64,000 bases of DNA, from the NCBI RefSeq assembly GCF_022049065.2, contig NZ_CP095743.1, forward strand, positions 1,689,001 through 1,753,000, in the 5' to 3' direction. This DNA comes from Niallia sp. Man26. Lineage in GTDB: Bacteria; Bacillota; Bacilli; Bacillales; Cytobacillaceae. Under the pieces are notes generated by a model. That model was not told the DNA's origin. It ran no database searches and worked only from the letters and a program-made list of their open reading frames with translations. Position 1 is the first letter of the stretch. Each line of letters starts with the position of its first letter. Shown piece by piece: positions 28,570 to 38,419 of this stretch. Both the position numbers and the translations under genes were made by a program.

Positions 28570-29339
28570 GAGAGACAATAATGAACAAGCTGAAAGAGCT
28601 CGAACAAGAGCATGCTATTAAAATTTTGTACGCCGTGGAAGCTGGCAGCAGAACACAGGGTTCATTTTCTTCTGACAGCGATTATGATGTTCGGTTTATC
28701 TATATGCACAAGAAGGAATGGTACTTGTCATTAGACAAAAAAAGGGACAGTCTGGAAGATAAGACTGGAAATTTGGATATAAGCGGCTGGGAGCTGGCTA
28801 AAACTTTAAGACTTTTGCGCAAATCAAATATATCACTTGCTGAGTGGCTTCAATCGGATATCGTGTATATAAGAGATAATCAATTTGAAAGCGAGCTGCT
28901 GGATCTATACAAAAAGGCATTTAATACAAAAACAGCCTTTTATCATTATCTCCAGCTCGCAAAGAATAACTGGAAAGACCTTGAACAAAAGCCGGGGATA
29001 ATAAAGCTTTATTATTATTGCTTGAAATCAATTCTTGCATGCAAGTGGATTGACAGAAATAAAGAAATGCCTCCAAATGATATCCAGCAACTGCTCTTTG
29101 AGGTTAACGACAATGGCGTACTTCATTCTGAAATCACTAAGCTGATTAATAAGAAAGCCAGTGGAGATAAGCAAGAAGTTATTTATCCCATTCTTAATCA
29201 TTTTATAGCAGAAGAATTAAAGCTTCTTCAATTAACAGCAGATACAATGCCTGTAAGCATCTATAATGAAAGAGAAATCACTTTAACACTGGACAGCTTC
29301 TTTCGAAAAATACTCAACATCCATGATTGGCATCAATAA
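28566..29339 (+). CDS. Nucleotidyltransferase-superfamily protein (RlaP/YcgL-like)
   Basis: A 257-residue protein with a pol-beta-type nucleotidyltransferase centre: EAGSRTQGSFSSDSDYDVRF, where the GS and the two Asp of DYDVRF are the substrate and metal residues. A third acidic residue would be in NLDISGWEL. The C-terminal helical half (about 110-257) matches the large DUF found in RlaP and YcgL predicted nucleotidyltransferases. Coupled by ATGA overlap to the deacylase. Possible tRNA or RNA substrate is inference from this pairing only. Confidence 0.8.
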   Translation: MRETIMNKLKELEQEHAIKILYAVEAGSRTQGSFSSDSDYDVRFIYMHKKEWYLSLDKKRDSLEDKTGNLDISGWELAKTLRLLRKSNISLAEWLQSDIVYIRDNQFESELLDLYKKAFNTKTAFYHYLQLAKNNWKDLEQKPGIIKLYYYCLKSILACKWIDRNKEMPPNDIQQLLFEVNDNGVLHSEITKLINKKASGDKQEVIYPILNHFIAEELKLLQLTADTMPVSIYNEREITLTLDSFFRKILNIHDWHQ

Positions 29340-29347
29340 AAATTAAA

Positions 29348-29386
29348 GGAGACTATTCATAAATTAGTAATTAGAAATAGTCTCCC
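29348..29386 (+). terminator. Terminator-like hairpin
   Basis: GGAGACTATT and AATAGTCTCC are perfect 10-bp complements around 18 nt, just after the nucleotidyltransferase stop; the T-tract is absent. Confidence 0.55.
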
Positions 29387-29504
29387 AAATAATATCCTTG
29401 TGCCTGCTAAACAAGGCTCAGTATTACAGGCAGCTCTATTTTTACAGCCTTTTAACACACTATGGAAAAAAGATTGAGGGTCTTAACAGTCACTTTAGAC
29501 TAGT

Positions 29505-29648
29505 TTATATAACAGCAGGCAGGACAGAAATCAACAAGAGGATATCGGACAGTATCAGCTTTTTGACTGTGGGGTTATTACAGACAAGATATTCGCGGTT
29601 CAAATGCTGCAGCTCTTTAACGAACATCCTAATCTCTAAATCATGCAT
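29505..29648 (-). CDS. Possible degenerate Spo0E-like small protein
   Basis: A 47-residue frame starting MHDLEIRMFVKELQHLNREY, preceded by AAAAGGTGA. The stretch NPTVKKLILSDILLLIS looks like the Spo0E-family end (..P.V..LSQELD.LI) but lacks the SQELD signature that the phosphatase needs. It may be a decayed or diverged member, or non-coding. The rest of 29340-29720 holds nothing else recognisable. Confidence 0.3.
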   Translation of the reverse strand: MHDLEIRMFVKELQHLNREYLVCNNPTVKKLILSDILLLISVLPAVI

Positions 29649-29721
29649 TACATCACCTTTTATCATTTGATAGTAGAAATTTACCCCCATTTACAGAGAG
29701 TAAACACTAATCAGCGGGAAC

Positions 29722-29778
29722 ATATCCAATAAAAAGAGATGTCGACCACTAAGGACGACATCTCTTTTTATTGGATAT
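29722..29778. terminator. Very long bidirectional hairpin at the 3' end of lexA
   Basis: A 23-bp perfect inverted repeat with an 11-nt loop; each arm carries an A5 or T5 run, so it can terminate in both directions. It includes the lexA stop codon (29768-29770). Confidence 0.88.
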
Positions 29779-30388
29779 GGCGGTATACGCCAATAACTTT
29801 TCCAAGGATGCTTACATGACGAAGGACAATTGGCTCCATCGTAGAGTTTTCCGGCTGAAGACGAATCGAATCTTTTTCTTTAAAGAAGCGCTTGACTGTC
29901 GCCTCGTCATCTTCTGTCATTGCGACAACAATTTCTCCGTTATTAGCGGAATTCTGTTGCCTTACAATTACATAGTCACCGTCAAGTATCCCTGCTTCAA
30001 TCATACTTTCTCCCATAATTTCCAACATAAATACTTGTTCATCACTTGGAGCAAGTCTTTCAGGAAGAGGAAAATACTCTTCTACATTCTCAATCGCTGT
30101 GATTGGTAAACCTGCAGTTACCTTACCGACAACAGGAACATTGATAATGTTGTATTTTGGTATATTGTTTTCTTCCAAGTCTAGTATTTCAATTGCACGT
30201 GGCTTTGTAGGGTCTCTTCTGATTAGGCCTTTGCTTTCCAATCTTGCCAAGTGCCCGTGTACAGTTGAACTTGAAGCAAGTCCGACAGCTTCCGCAATTT
30301 CTCTTACGGATGGCGGATAGCCTTTGAGGCGGACTTCTTCTTTTATGTATTCCAATATATCTAGTTGTCTTTTAGATAGCTTTTGCAT
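29768..30388 (-). CDS. lexA: SOS repressor LexA
   Basis: A 206-residue LexA (B. subtilis DinR). The winged HTH is at about 1-65 ([20 protein letters not shown]). The autocleavage site Ala92-Gly93 lies in VTAGLPI; the catalytic dyad is Ser128 (MGESM) and Lys166 (EATVKRF). GAGGTG lies 6 nt before this ATG; a GTG at 30397 overlaps that site and is rejected. It is divergent from yneA with LexA boxes between, giving SOS autoregulation. Confidence 0.97.
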   Translation of the reverse strand: MQKLSKRQLDILEYIKEEVRLKGYPPSVREIAEAVGLASSSTVHGHLARLESKGLIRRDPTKPRAIEILDLEENNIPKYNIINVPVVGKVTAGLPITAIENVEEYFPLPERLAPSDEQVFMLEIMGESMIEAGILDGDYVIVRQQNSANNGEIVVAMTEDDEATVKRFFKEKDSIRLQPENSTMEPIVLRHVSILGKVIGVYRHIQ

Positions 30389-30446
30389 TGTATGCACCTC
30401 GACTATTATTTCTTACAGCTAGTATAACATGGAATAAATATCGATA

Positions 30447-30525
30447 CAAACATAAGTTCTGATTTTTTTGTTGACACAAAACATCTGTTCGTATTAAAAT
30501 GCAAATATAAGCGAACGTACATTCT
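30447..30525. promoter_or_regulatory. Three candidate LexA boxes between lexA and yneA
   Basis: Compared with the Bacillus consensus CGAACATATGTTCG: CAAACATAAGTTCT (30447-30460) matches 11/14, AAAACATCTGTTCG (30478-30491) 11/14 and CGAACGTACATTCT (30512-30525) 9/14. The middle box lies within the yneA promoter spacer. Multiple boxes in this intergenic region are also known in B. subtilis. Confidence 0.8.
30471..30500 (+). promoter_or_regulatory. yneA promoter (sigma-A)
   Basis: TTGACA at 30471-30476 and TAAAAT at 30495-30500 with an 18-nt spacer that holds a LexA box, so transcription should be SOS-induced. Confidence 0.72.
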
Positions 30526-30544
30526 AAATAAAGGGTGATTTACA

Positions 30545-30859
30545 ATGGTCGAAAAAATTTGGAGAAAACATTCATACTCTATCATACTTATAATATTCAG
30601 CTTAGTGACATGCTTTATCATCGCATTAAAGTCCAGTCATGCAGATACAGATAAATACATAAAGGTAACGGTTAGCAAAGGGGATTCCCTATGGGAGATT
30701 TCTGATCAATATGAGGGTTTATACAGCATGCCAAAAAAACAGTTTATCAAATGGGTGGAAGACCATAATGACATTGCCAGTAATCAGATTCAAACAGGAG
30801 AAGAGCTGGTTATTCCAGTCCTGCTAGAAAAGCAGAACACAATGCTTGCAGCAGACTAA
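30545..30859 (+). CDS. yneA: SOS cell-division suppressor YneA
   Basis: A 104-residue membrane protein: short N-terminus, one transmembrane helix (about 14-30) and an extracytoplasmic LysM domain (about 37-84; VSKGDSLWEISDQYEG ... EELVIPV). Induced by DNA damage to delay septation. Size and place divergent from lexA match B. subtilis. The C-terminus is short, as expected of this unstable protein. Confidence 0.93.
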   Translation: MVEKIWRKHSYSIILIIFSLVTCFIIALKSSHADTDKYIKVTVSKGDSLWEISDQYEGLYSMPKKQFIKWVEDHNDIASNQIQTGEELVIPVLLEKQNTMLAAD

Positions 30860-30893
30860 AGCAGTAATAAACAATATTATGTTAATATGGATT

Positions 30894-30931
30894 GCAGATG
30901 CCGCTTGCTTATAAATTGCAGGCGGCATCTG
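30894..30931 (+). terminator. Hairpin between yneA and yneB
   Basis: CAGATGCCGC and GCGGCATCTG pair perfectly around about 17 nt; a weak T-tract follows, so it may be an attenuator or RNA-stability element within the operon. Confidence 0.5.
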
Positions 30932-30939
30932 TGTATTAA

Positions 30940-31620
<681 letters not shown>

Positions 31621-31742
31621 TGCTGATAAATGTAAAGCTGCACTTCTTTATGTTATAATGAATTTTTCATAAATAACTTAACTATGTTTCCATATATATT
31701 TCGGGGATTTCCGTAATGGAAGAAGGAAAGGAGAAAATGCAG

Positions 31743-31976
31743 ATGATTTCAAATGAAAAGCTTAATCGCATAAACGAGTTGGCAAAAAAGAAAAAAGAAC
31801 AAGGCTTAACTGAAGCAGAAGCAAAAGAACAAACTGCATTAAGAGCTGAATACTTAAAAACATTCCGTTCTAACATGCTTACAACACTAGAAGGTGTTAA
31901 AATCTATGACCCGAATGGTGATGATGTAACTCCTCAAAAAATTAAAGACATTCAAGAAAAGAAAAAATTGCACTAA
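31743..31976 (+). CDS. ynzC: YnzC (DUF896)
   Basis: A 77-residue helical protein starting MISNEKLNRINELAKKKK and ending KIKDIQEKKKLH, the full DUF896 pattern. The upstream MQ and MEEGKEK extensions lack fitting sites; AAAGGAG (31727-31733) is 9 nt from 31743. It completes the SOS-linked block. Confidence 0.92.
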   Translation: MISNEKLNRINELAKKKKEQGLTEAEAKEQTALRAEYLKTFRSNMLTTLEGVKIYDPNGDDVTPQKIKDIQEKKKLH

Positions 31977-32012
31977 AAAATCATGGCTTAGTTTGCCATG
32001 ATTTTTTTTATT
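31976..32012 (+). terminator. Rho-independent terminator after ynzC
   Basis: AAAAATCATGGC and GCCATGATTTTT pair perfectly around TTAGTTT, followed by T. Confidence 0.88.
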
Positions 32013-32099
32013 TCTGACGATTAACGGAATTTGTTAAAAAGTTGAAGATTTCACTTTCAATAAAAGATGGTTAATGGAATCACAAGAGGTGAGAATGGA

Positions 32100-32519
32100 A
32101 TGGATCAAACAGAAATCAAGGTGTACTTTAAAATCTACGCAGATGATTTTCCATTGGAGCAGGTTACAAAACGCTTGGATATATACCCAACAAAAATTTA
32201 TAAAAAAGGTGACTTCATTAGAAAGATAAATGAAACGAAAAACTTAACTAGAAGCTATACATCTTGGGAACTCAGTACCGGGTATCAAGAATCTCTTGAT
32301 ACAGGAGAACTGATATCGCAAATTATAAGACAATTACAGGGGAAAACTACTGTTATAAATGATCTTAGAGAGGAATTTGGCTTAGAATGCAGTTTCGTTA
32401 TCGTGATAAAAATTAATGATGGATATTCACCAAGTTTGCATTTAGATAGCCATTTAGTAGAATTCGCTTCCAAAATTGAAGCAGATTTTGATATCGATTT
32501 ATATGCCAATCCTTACTAG
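32100..32519 (+). CDS. DUF4279 protein
   Basis: A 139-residue protein starting MDQTEIKVYFKIYADDFPLEQVTKRL, with SRSYTSWELSTGYQE-like centre and an acidic C-terminus, fitting DUF4279 (about 130-140 aa). AGAGGTGAG lies 8 nt before the ATG at 32100; the in-frame ATG at 32067 is rejected. DUF4279 proteins often occur in immunity or toxin-antitoxin-like contexts, but nothing here shows that. Inserted between ynzC and tkt, where B. subtilis has none. Confidence 0.72.
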   Translation: MDQTEIKVYFKIYADDFPLEQVTKRLDIYPTKIYKKGDFIRKINETKNLTRSYTSWELSTGYQESLDTGELISQIIRQLQGKTTVINDLREEFGLECSFVIVIKINDGYSPSLHLDSHLVEFASKIEADFDIDLYANPY

Positions 32520-32759
32520 AAAACATAAAATTTCTTTGTATGAAATTCAAAAAAATTTTAGGATTTTTTGTGAATTTGGTTAAGATATAATGAAAGAATT
32601 GGTATACAGGGAGATTAAATAGTCATCATGGTATTTTTTTTTACCGAAATTGGGTTTATACTATAAAAGTCAGACATCTTATAATCTAATGAGTTGTGTT
32701 ATAAAGCCGAGACATTTATTATAAGTATGTACGATTTATAAATGAGAGGATGTTAGTGA

Positions 32760-34769
32760 ATGACAGAAACAATTGATAACTTAGCTATTAGTTCAATCCG
32801 CACATTAGCGATTGATAGTATTGAAAAAGCTAATTCCGGCCATCCTGGAATGCCAATGGGTGCAGCTCCGATGGCATATAAATTATGGACTTCTTTCATG
32901 AACCATAATCCAAAAAATCCAACTTGGTTTAACCGCGATCGCTTTGTTCTTTCTGCAGGCCACGGTTCTGCATTGCTATACAGCATGCTGCATTTATCCG
33001 GTTATGATTTATCAATCGAAGATTTAAAGCAATTCCGCCAATGGGGAAGCAAAACTCCTGGACATCCAGAATACAAGCACACAGCTGGTGTTGATGCAAC
33101 AACAGGTCCACTAGGTCAAGGTATTGCAATGGCTGTTGGTATGGCAATGGCTGAAAGACATTTGGCTTCTGTTTATAACAGAGATTCATATCAAGTGGTA
33201 GATCACTTTACATACGGCATTTGCGGCGACGGCGACTTAATGGAAGGTGTTTCTGCAGAAGCAGCTTCACTTGCAGGTCACTTAAAGCTTGGAAGACTAG
33301 TTGTTCTTTATGATTCAAACGATATCTCATTGGACGGAGACTTGGACAAGTCCTTCTCTGAAAGTGTAGAACAACGCTTTAAGTCTTATGGATGGCAATA
33401 CTTGCGTGTTGAAGATGGAAACGATCTTGCAGAATTGACAACTGCTTTGGAAGCAGCTAAATCAGATGAAAACCATCCAACATTGATTGAAGTGAAAACA
33501 GTTATCGGATTCGGTTCTCCAAACAAATCTGGTAAATCTGCTTCACATGGTGCTCCACTTGGTGCAGACGAAATCAAATTGACGAAAGAAGCATACAAAT
33601 GGACTTTCGAAGAGGATTTCTATGTTCCTGAAGAGGTTTACGAGCATTTCAAAAAAACAATCGCTGAAAATGGTGCGAAAAAAGAGCAAGAGTGGACAGA
33701 ACTTCTTAAACAATATGAAGGTGAATATCCGGAGCTTGCTAAACAATTCAAGCTTGCAATCGATGATAAATTGCCAGAAGGCTGGGATAAAGATATTCCT
33801 GTTTATGAAGAAGGCAAGAGCCTTGCAAGCCGTGCTTCTTCTGGAGAAGTGCTTAACGGTATCGCTAAAAACGTTCCTTCCTTCATTGGCGGTTCTGCTG
33901 ACTTGGCAGGAAGCAACAACACAATGATTAAAGGAGAAAAAGATTTCACTCCTGAAAACTTTGCAGGCAGAAACATCTGGTTCGGAGTAAGGGAATTCGC
34001 AATGGGTGCTGCTATGAATGGTATCGCTCTTCACGGCGGATTAAGAATATTTGGAGGAACGTTCTTCGTATTCTCTGATTACCTTAAACCAGCAATCAGA
34101 CTTGCAGCAATCATGGGCTTGCCTGTAACTTATGTCTTTACACATGACAGTATTGCAGTAGGTGAGGATGGTCCTACACATGAGCCGGTTGAACAGCTTG
34201 CTGGTTTGCGTGCATTGCCAAACCTTTCTGTAATTCGTCCAGCTGATGGTAATGAGACAGCAGCTGCTTGGAAGCTTTCTTTAGAATCAACGGACAAACC
34301 AACTGCTTTAGTATTGACTCGTCAAAACTTGCCGACTATTAAAGGGACGGATGTTAACGCATACGAAGGCGTTTCTAAAGGTGCATATGTCATTTCACCT
34401 GCAAGCAAAGAAACTCCAGATGCACTTCTAGTAGCAGCTGGTTCAGAGGTAGGACTTGCGGTTGAAGCACAAAAGGCATTAGAAACAGAAGGTATTTCTG
34501 TATCTGTTGTCAGCATGCCATCATGGGATCGCTTCGAACAGCAATCTGCTGAGTATAAAAACAGCGTTCTTCCAAAAACAGTGAAAAAACGTCTTGCAAT
34601 TGAGATGGGAAGCTCACTAGGCTGGCATAGATATGCTGGAGACGAAGGCGAAGTATTGGCAATCGATACTTTCGGAGCTTCTGCACCAGGAAATAAAATT
34701 CTAGCAGAGTATGGCTTTACAGTAGAAAATGTTGTAGCACGTCTTAAAGCAGTGCTTGATAACAACTAA
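32760..34769 (+). CDS. tkt: Transketolase
   Basis: A 669-residue TPP enzyme of the pentose phosphate pathway. The TPP-binding motif [20 protein letters not shown] ... DSNDISLDG, the His-containing [13 protein letters not shown] at the N-terminus and [20 protein letters not shown] in the second domain identify it. GAGAGGATG precedes the ATG. It lies between ynzC and sirA as in B. subtilis. It transfers two-carbon ketol units between sugar phosphates in the cytoplasm. Confidence 0.97.
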   Translation: MTETIDNLAISSIRTLAIDSIEKANSGHPGMPMGAAPMAYKLWTSFMNHNPKNPTWFNRDRFVLSAGHGSALLYSMLHLSGYDLSIEDLKQFRQWGSKTPGHPEYKHTAGVDATTGPLGQGIAMAVGMAMAERHLASVYNRDSYQVVDHFTYGICGDGDLMEGVSAEAASLAGHLKLGRLVVLYDSNDISLDGDLDKSFSESVEQRFKSYGWQYLRVEDGNDLAELTTALEAAKSDENHPTLIEVKTVIGFGSPNKSGKSASHGAPLGADEIKLTKEAYKWTFEEDFYVPEEVYEHFKKTIAENGAKKEQEWTELLKQYEGEYPELAKQFKLAIDDKLPEGWDKDIPVYEEGKSLASRASSGEVLNGIAKNVPSFIGGSADLAGSNNTMIKGEKDFTPENFAGRNIWFGVREFAMGAAMNGIALHGGLRIFGGTFFVFSDYLKPAIRLAAIMGLPVTYVFTHDSIAVGEDGPTHEPVEQLAGLRALPNLSVIRPADGNETAAAWKLSLESTDKPTALVLTRQNLPTIKGTDVNAYEGVSKGAYVISPASKETPDALLVAAGSEVGLAVEAQKALETEGISVSVVSMPSWDRFEQQSAEYKNSVLPKTVKKRLAIEMGSSLGWHRYAGDEGEVLAIDTFGASAPGNKILAEYGFTVENVVARLKAVLDNN

Positions 34770-34775
34770 TATATA

Positions 34776-34812
34776 CAGAAAAAAGAAGAGCAGATTGCTC
34801 TTCTTTTTTTTG
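34776..34812 (+). terminator. Rho-independent terminator of tkt
   Basis: AAGAAGAGCA and TGCTCTTCTT pair around GAT and are followed by T7. Confidence 0.9.
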
Positions 34813-34951
34813 AACATAATCTCTCGAATATGCCAATAAATTTCGAATTCGACAAAACTAGTCTGTTTTTTTAACAGCTTGAGACACAACTTGTATATTT
34901 GCTTCCTTATAATAGAAGAAAAGAATGCAAATAGGCGGGTGTGCAAAGGGT

Positions 34952-35395
34952 ATGAGAAAATATTATTTGTATTTGATTAAAGAGGATATAGCAACTGATT
35001 ATCTTGGGAAAGAAAGAATGTTTTACAAATTATTTTCTGAGCATACTAAAACAGATGATTCCTTGCTTAAATTAGAGACGGCAAAGCAAATCGACTATAT
35101 CACACTTCCTATATCTGTGTGGAGACTCCAGAAGCTATTGTTTGGCGATCTGCAAAAAAACAAAAGCTTCAAGCAGCAGGACAGCCATACATATTACATA
35201 GAAAACGGCAATTTAAGCAGTGCGCAGCTGAGGCTCACCAAACAATACATAGTTATTGAAGCAGAAGGATATTATGATGCTGAGTCGATTTTCTTTGAAA
35301 TTTTGCGAAAAAATGAACCGTCCTTTTTGGCGATTGACGTGGAAAATGCCCGATTTGGCTGGTTAAAACCAATAAAAGAAAGAAATTTGATATGA
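34952..35395 (+). CDS. sirA: Sporulation inhibitor of replication SirA (YneE)
   Basis: A 147-residue protein with the SirA ends: RKYYLYLIKEDIATDYLG at the start and FFEILRKN ... FLAIDVENARFGWLKPIKERN at the C-terminus. SirA binds DnaA and blocks chromosome re-initiation during sporulation. The frame extends to an ATG at 34925, but family alignment favours the ATG at 34952. It lies between tkt and yneF, as in B. subtilis. Confidence 0.88.
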   Translation: MRKYYLYLIKEDIATDYLGKERMFYKLFSEHTKTDDSLLKLETAKQIDYITLPISVWRLQKLLFGDLQKNKSFKQQDSHTYYIENGNLSSAQLRLTKQYIVIEAEGYYDAESIFFEILRKNEPSFLAIDVENARFGWLKPIKERNLI

Positions 35396-35481
35396 ACATG
35401 AGAAATTATTGGACAAATATTGTATAATATTCTTTGGTCTAGTACACTAAGTAATAGACAACATGAAGGAGGAAAAGATAT

Positions 35482-35700
35482 ATGCTATGGCTTTATATTC
35501 TAATTGGTGTTTTGGCACTGATTGCTGGACTAGCTATTGGGTTCTTCATCGCGCGTAGATACATGATGACTTACTTGAAGAACAACCCGCCAATTAACGA
35601 GCAAATGCTTAAAATGATGATGATGCAAATGGGAATGAAACCATCCCAAAAGAAAATCAATCAAATGATGGCTGCAATGAACAAACAACAAGGGAAATAA
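35482..35700 (+). CDS. yneF: YneF (UPF0154)
   Basis: A 72-residue protein with one N-terminal membrane helix (about 5-25), [23 protein letters not shown] and the Met-rich C-terminus typical of UPF0154. GAAGGAGG precedes the ATG. Function is unknown. It is the last member of the conserved block before the accessory insertion. Confidence 0.93.
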   Translation: MLWLYILIGVLALIAGLAIGFFIARRYMMTYLKNNPPINEQMLKMMMMQMGMKPSQKKINQMMAAMNKQQGK

Positions 35701-35846
35701 ACCTTTGTGGTTGTAGGTTCTACGCTGTTACATAGCGTTTAATAGATAAAGGTTTCCCTAAAAATGCCTTGTAGAGTGAATCTTTCATCTAGAATTTACA
35801 TCGCATTTGGTTTAACCTTCTGGTGTAACTTTCATCAAACTAATTT

Positions 35847-35895
35847 AAAACCACTTTTCCTGTGAAAACATAATCATAGGGAAGGTGGTTTTTTC
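35847..35895 (+). terminator. Hairpin ahead of the recombinase remnant
   Basis: AACCACTTTTCC and GGGAAGGTGGTT pair around about 19 nt with T6 following. Its right arm contains the ribosome site (GAAGGTGG) of the adjacent recombinase, so it could also mask that site. Confidence 0.65.
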
Positions 35896-35896
35896 A

Positions 35897-36460
35897 TTGG
35901 AATTTGAAGATGTATTAAACGAGTATTTATATCATTGTGAAGCAATGGGTTTTACCCCATAGACCATGGTAAATAAACGTCAAGAGTACGAACAACTCAA
36001 ACAGTACCTAAATGAAAAGCTTGGAATTGAACAATTAGAAAACATAACAATATTTGATTTAAAGTCCTATGTACGGCTAAAACAGAAGGATGGATTAAAG
36101 CCACAGAGTATAGTGTCTATGTTTAAGATGGTATCAGCTTTCTTTAGTTGGTGTGAGAAAGAAGGTTATATAAAGGAGAATATTGCGAAAAAAGTCGCTA
36201 CTCCTAAAGTACCTAAAAAGTTAATACAAGGGTTTTCTGTAACTGAAGTACAAGCAATGATAGATGCTTTCAGTTATAATAACAATCTTGAGACGAGAAA
36301 TAAGGCAATTGTGGCTATGCTTGCAGATTGTGGTTTGAGATCAATTGAGATACGTGGATTATTAAGTAAAAATGTAAATGGCGTTACTATCTTGGTCAAT
36401 GGTAAAGGGAATAGAGAGGAATGTTTTCATATCCCCAGCACTGAAAAGGATATAAAATGA
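35897..36460 (+). pseudogene. Tyrosine recombinase/integrase remnant
   Basis: From a TTG at 35897 with GGTGG 8 nt upstream, the frame reads LEFEDVLNEYLYHCEAMGFTP then TAG (35960-35962), and continues TMVNKRQEYEQLKQYLNEKLG. The N-terminal SAM-like domain (about residues 25-105) and the start of the catalytic domain (FSVTEVQAMIDAF ... DCGLRSIEIRGLL) are present, including the first catalytic Arg in CGLRSIE. It stops at TEKDIK and lacks the HxxR and Tyr regions. The gene is therefore dead twice over, by a nonsense codon and by truncation. It marks an old mobile element between yneF and ccdA. Confidence 0.82.
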
Positions 36461-36735
36461 CTTTTCAAATGTTGCACAATCAAAAATAGATAAATTTAAT
36501 GTTGTTCCTAGTAAGTATCATATTCACCATGGAATTACAGAATTTATTGAGTATATCGATACGCTTCAGGCTAAAACTTTAGAAGAGTGCATTACTTTAT
36601 ATCATACTAATAGGAGACATAGAGAAAGAATAGAAGCAATGTTATGATGTACAAGATTCAGTTGCTGATATGCACGACGATATGAGATCAATGAGCAATG
36701 AAATGCGTGATATTGAAAGAAACTCCAGATATTAA
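36456..36735 (+). pseudogene. Two short protein remnants downstream of the dead recombinase
   Basis: Frame one runs NDFSNVAQSK ... HHGITEFIEYIDTLQAK ... RRHRERIEAML with no start, ending at 36647. Frame two, starting in the overlapping TGATG, reads DVQDSVADMHDDMRSMSNEM ... RNSRY, ending at 36735. Both look like C-terminal fragments of element genes and neither has a ribosome site. No family was recognised. Confidence 0.45.
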
Positions 36736-36891
36736 ATAAATACATAAAATACAACCTTCAATTTTAATTGGGTGTTTTATTGATAAATGCAGACTTTTTA
36801 TTAGTAATAATATAAGTGAAATTGAACACTAATAATAGGAATGGTATAATTTTTACTTGTACAGCATTAAGAGGGAGATGTAATAACCATC

Positions 36892-37557
36892 ATGGATGTC
36901 ATAATTGTTGATCTAGAAAATCAAATTACTTTCAACAAAGGGGAAAAACAATACATTATAGAGATTGGAGCTGCAAAAGTTAGAAACTCCAAAGTCATTT
37001 CTACTTTCAGGCGCATTGTTTTACCAAAGACAGGACACATAAGAAAATCATCTAGAAAAATGATCGGTATTACAGAGGCTGAAATGCGCAAGGGAATCCC
37101 TTTGGCTATAGCGATGAAGGAGTTTGAAAAGTGGATAGGTGAAGATTATTACTATATATGTACGTGGAGTCCATCTGACCTCAATATATTAATTAATAAT
37201 TATTCAATTGACGCATATCCTATTTCCTGGTTAAAAAACTACACTGACATACAAAAACCAATTTCTAAAGTATTAGGAAGTCATCATCCTGTTAGCTTAA
37301 AAAAGGCTTTAGAATTTGCAAATATTAATCATGAAGGAAAGTTACATTCTGGACTGGATGATTCTATAAATACTGCACACTTATTTATTAAGTATGAAAA
37401 TAAGATTCACTTATTTGAAAATAATATCAATGAATTATTAGTAAGTAATCTATATAAGAAGTGTCGAGAATGTGGGGAAATCGTATACCATAACGAAATT
37501 GAAAAAGGCAAATGTAAGCAATGTAGTAGTAAAGTAAGAAAAAAGGTGACTTTATAA
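36892..37557 (+). CDS. DnaQ-like 3'-5' exonuclease with C-terminal zinc ribbon
   Basis: A 221-residue DEDDh-type exonuclease. Exo I is IVDLENQ (Asp7, Glu9), Exo II is in TWSPSDLNIL and Exo III is HSGLDDSINTAHL with His and Asp. FEKWIGE and TDIQKPISK fit KapD/ERI-1-like members. Residues about 188-213 form a C-x2-C ... C-x2-C zinc ribbon (KKCRECGEIVY ... GKCKQC), unusual in this family and probably for nucleic-acid or protein contact. It is intact inside the decayed element, so it may be cargo such as a defence nuclease; that is inference. Confidence 0.82.
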   Translation: MDVIIVDLENQITFNKGEKQYIIEIGAAKVRNSKVISTFRRIVLPKTGHIRKSSRKMIGITEAEMRKGIPLAIAMKEFEKWIGEDYYYICTWSPSDLNILINNYSIDAYPISWLKNYTDIQKPISKVLGSHHPVSLKKALEFANINHEGKLHSGLDDSINTAHLFIKYENKIHLFENNINELLVSNLYKKCRECGEIVYHNEIEKGKCKQCSSKVRKKVTL

Positions 37558-37574
37558 AACAGGGAATTTAAAAT

Positions 37575-37612
37575 GAAATTAGCCCATTATAGGGCTTTTT
37601 ATTTTATAATAA
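37575..37612 (+). terminator. Terminator of the exonuclease gene
   Basis: AGCCC and GGGCT flank ATTATA, followed by TTTTATTTT. The stem is short. Confidence 0.68.
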
Positions 37613-37635
37613 TCTAAAAGTAAATGGGGATTATT

Positions 37636-37848
37636 ATGATTACAGAAAAGTATAACTTAAATCAATCAACGTTGGATTTTTTAATGGAATACACTAAGTT
37701 GGTTAAATCAGGTGTAGTTATTAGTAATCAGGAACTTATAGATATATTCAAATTGTCTAAGTTTTATGTGAAGAAGTGGAAACATATTATCCAACTGCAA
37801 TTAGTAAGTCATTATGGTATGCAATACATAGAAGTGACCAGTGGTTAA
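37636..37848 (+). CDS. Small HTH-like protein, unknown function
   Basis: A 70-residue protein with MITEKYNLNQSTLDFLMEY and an NQELIDIFKLSKFYVKKWKHI helical pair resembling a helix-turn-helix. TGGGGATT lies before the ATG at 37636, favouring it over the ATG at 37624. It probably belongs to the accessory insertion; a regulator role is only suggested. Confidence 0.5.
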   Translation: MITEKYNLNQSTLDFLMEYTKLVKSGVVISNQELIDIFKLSKFYVKKWKHIIQLQLVSHYGMQYIEVTSG

Positions 37849-37914
37849 AGTTAGGGAAAGGTAAATACAAGCGAATGGAAGTACAGTAATGGGCTTTTTA
37901 TTTTGGATAAGCGT

Positions 37915-37954
37915 ATAAAATAAAAAGCCTTCACTTGTCCTTAGTGAAGGTTAG
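37915..37954 (-). terminator. Orphan minus-strand terminator
   Basis: CTTCACT and AGTGAAG form the stem (CCTTCACTAAGGACAAGTGAAGG on the minus strand), followed by CTTTTTATTTTA. No minus-strand gene lies upstream, so its gene has probably been lost. Confidence 0.6.
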
Positions 37955-38118
37955 ATCGGTGTATAACTTACTTCGCTTAATTATGTAAGTTACAGTAAAG
38001 TATATTATGAGATTTTATGGAATGTAAACGAAGAACAAACACTATTTTTATTAATTCTTTTGTAAATAAACAGAGATTTAAAAAAAGGGACATCGTTAGC
38101 TATTGAAACTGTTTATAC

Positions 38119-38226
38119 ATGACAGAAGGTGAGAAGTTTATCTACTATTGGTGGCTTTGGCTTTCTATTATTTTTGTTGGTGTGATTATAGTGGGAATAT
38201 TTGAGTTTAAAAAAGAGAGACGATGA
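38119..38226 (+). CDS. Possible 35-residue membrane mini-protein
   Basis: MTEGEKFIYYWWLWLSIIFVG and a hydrophobic tail ending EFKKERR, i.e. one membrane helix with a basic end. No ribosome site is visible before the ATG. Confidence 0.3.
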   Translation: MTEGEKFIYYWWLWLSIIFVGVIIVGIFEFKKERR

Positions 38227-38419
38227 ATAGTGAGTATGAATGAAATGGTTTGTGAACTATTGGCTAAAAAGATTTAAGCTTGTAATTGAAGATATAGCTA
38301 ATCTACTTAATAAGGCGAGAATACCGCCAAGTTATAAAATTTTTAGTAAGGTGTTCGTTATTAAGAAGGAATTGTTTGTTATATCACCGAATACTAATAA
38401 TAGTGGAGGTGTATTCAAT

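Larger units (their letters stand above)
37849..38418. other. Gene-poor stretch of the accessory insertion
   Basis: About 570 bp with little coding potential. It contains the orphan minus-strand terminator at 37915-37954 and a possible mini-ORF at 38119-38226. A weak frame leading into the 38420 gene resembles no known protein. Confidence 0.4.

Noticed and set aside
29398..29670. 90-aa plus-strand frame
   Set aside because: No ribosome site, no family; overlaps the minus-strand small frame and is probably non-coding.
32520..32759. tkt promoter with TATAAT at 32586
   Set aside because: A -10-like hexamer is present but no acceptable -35 at 17 nt, so it was left out.
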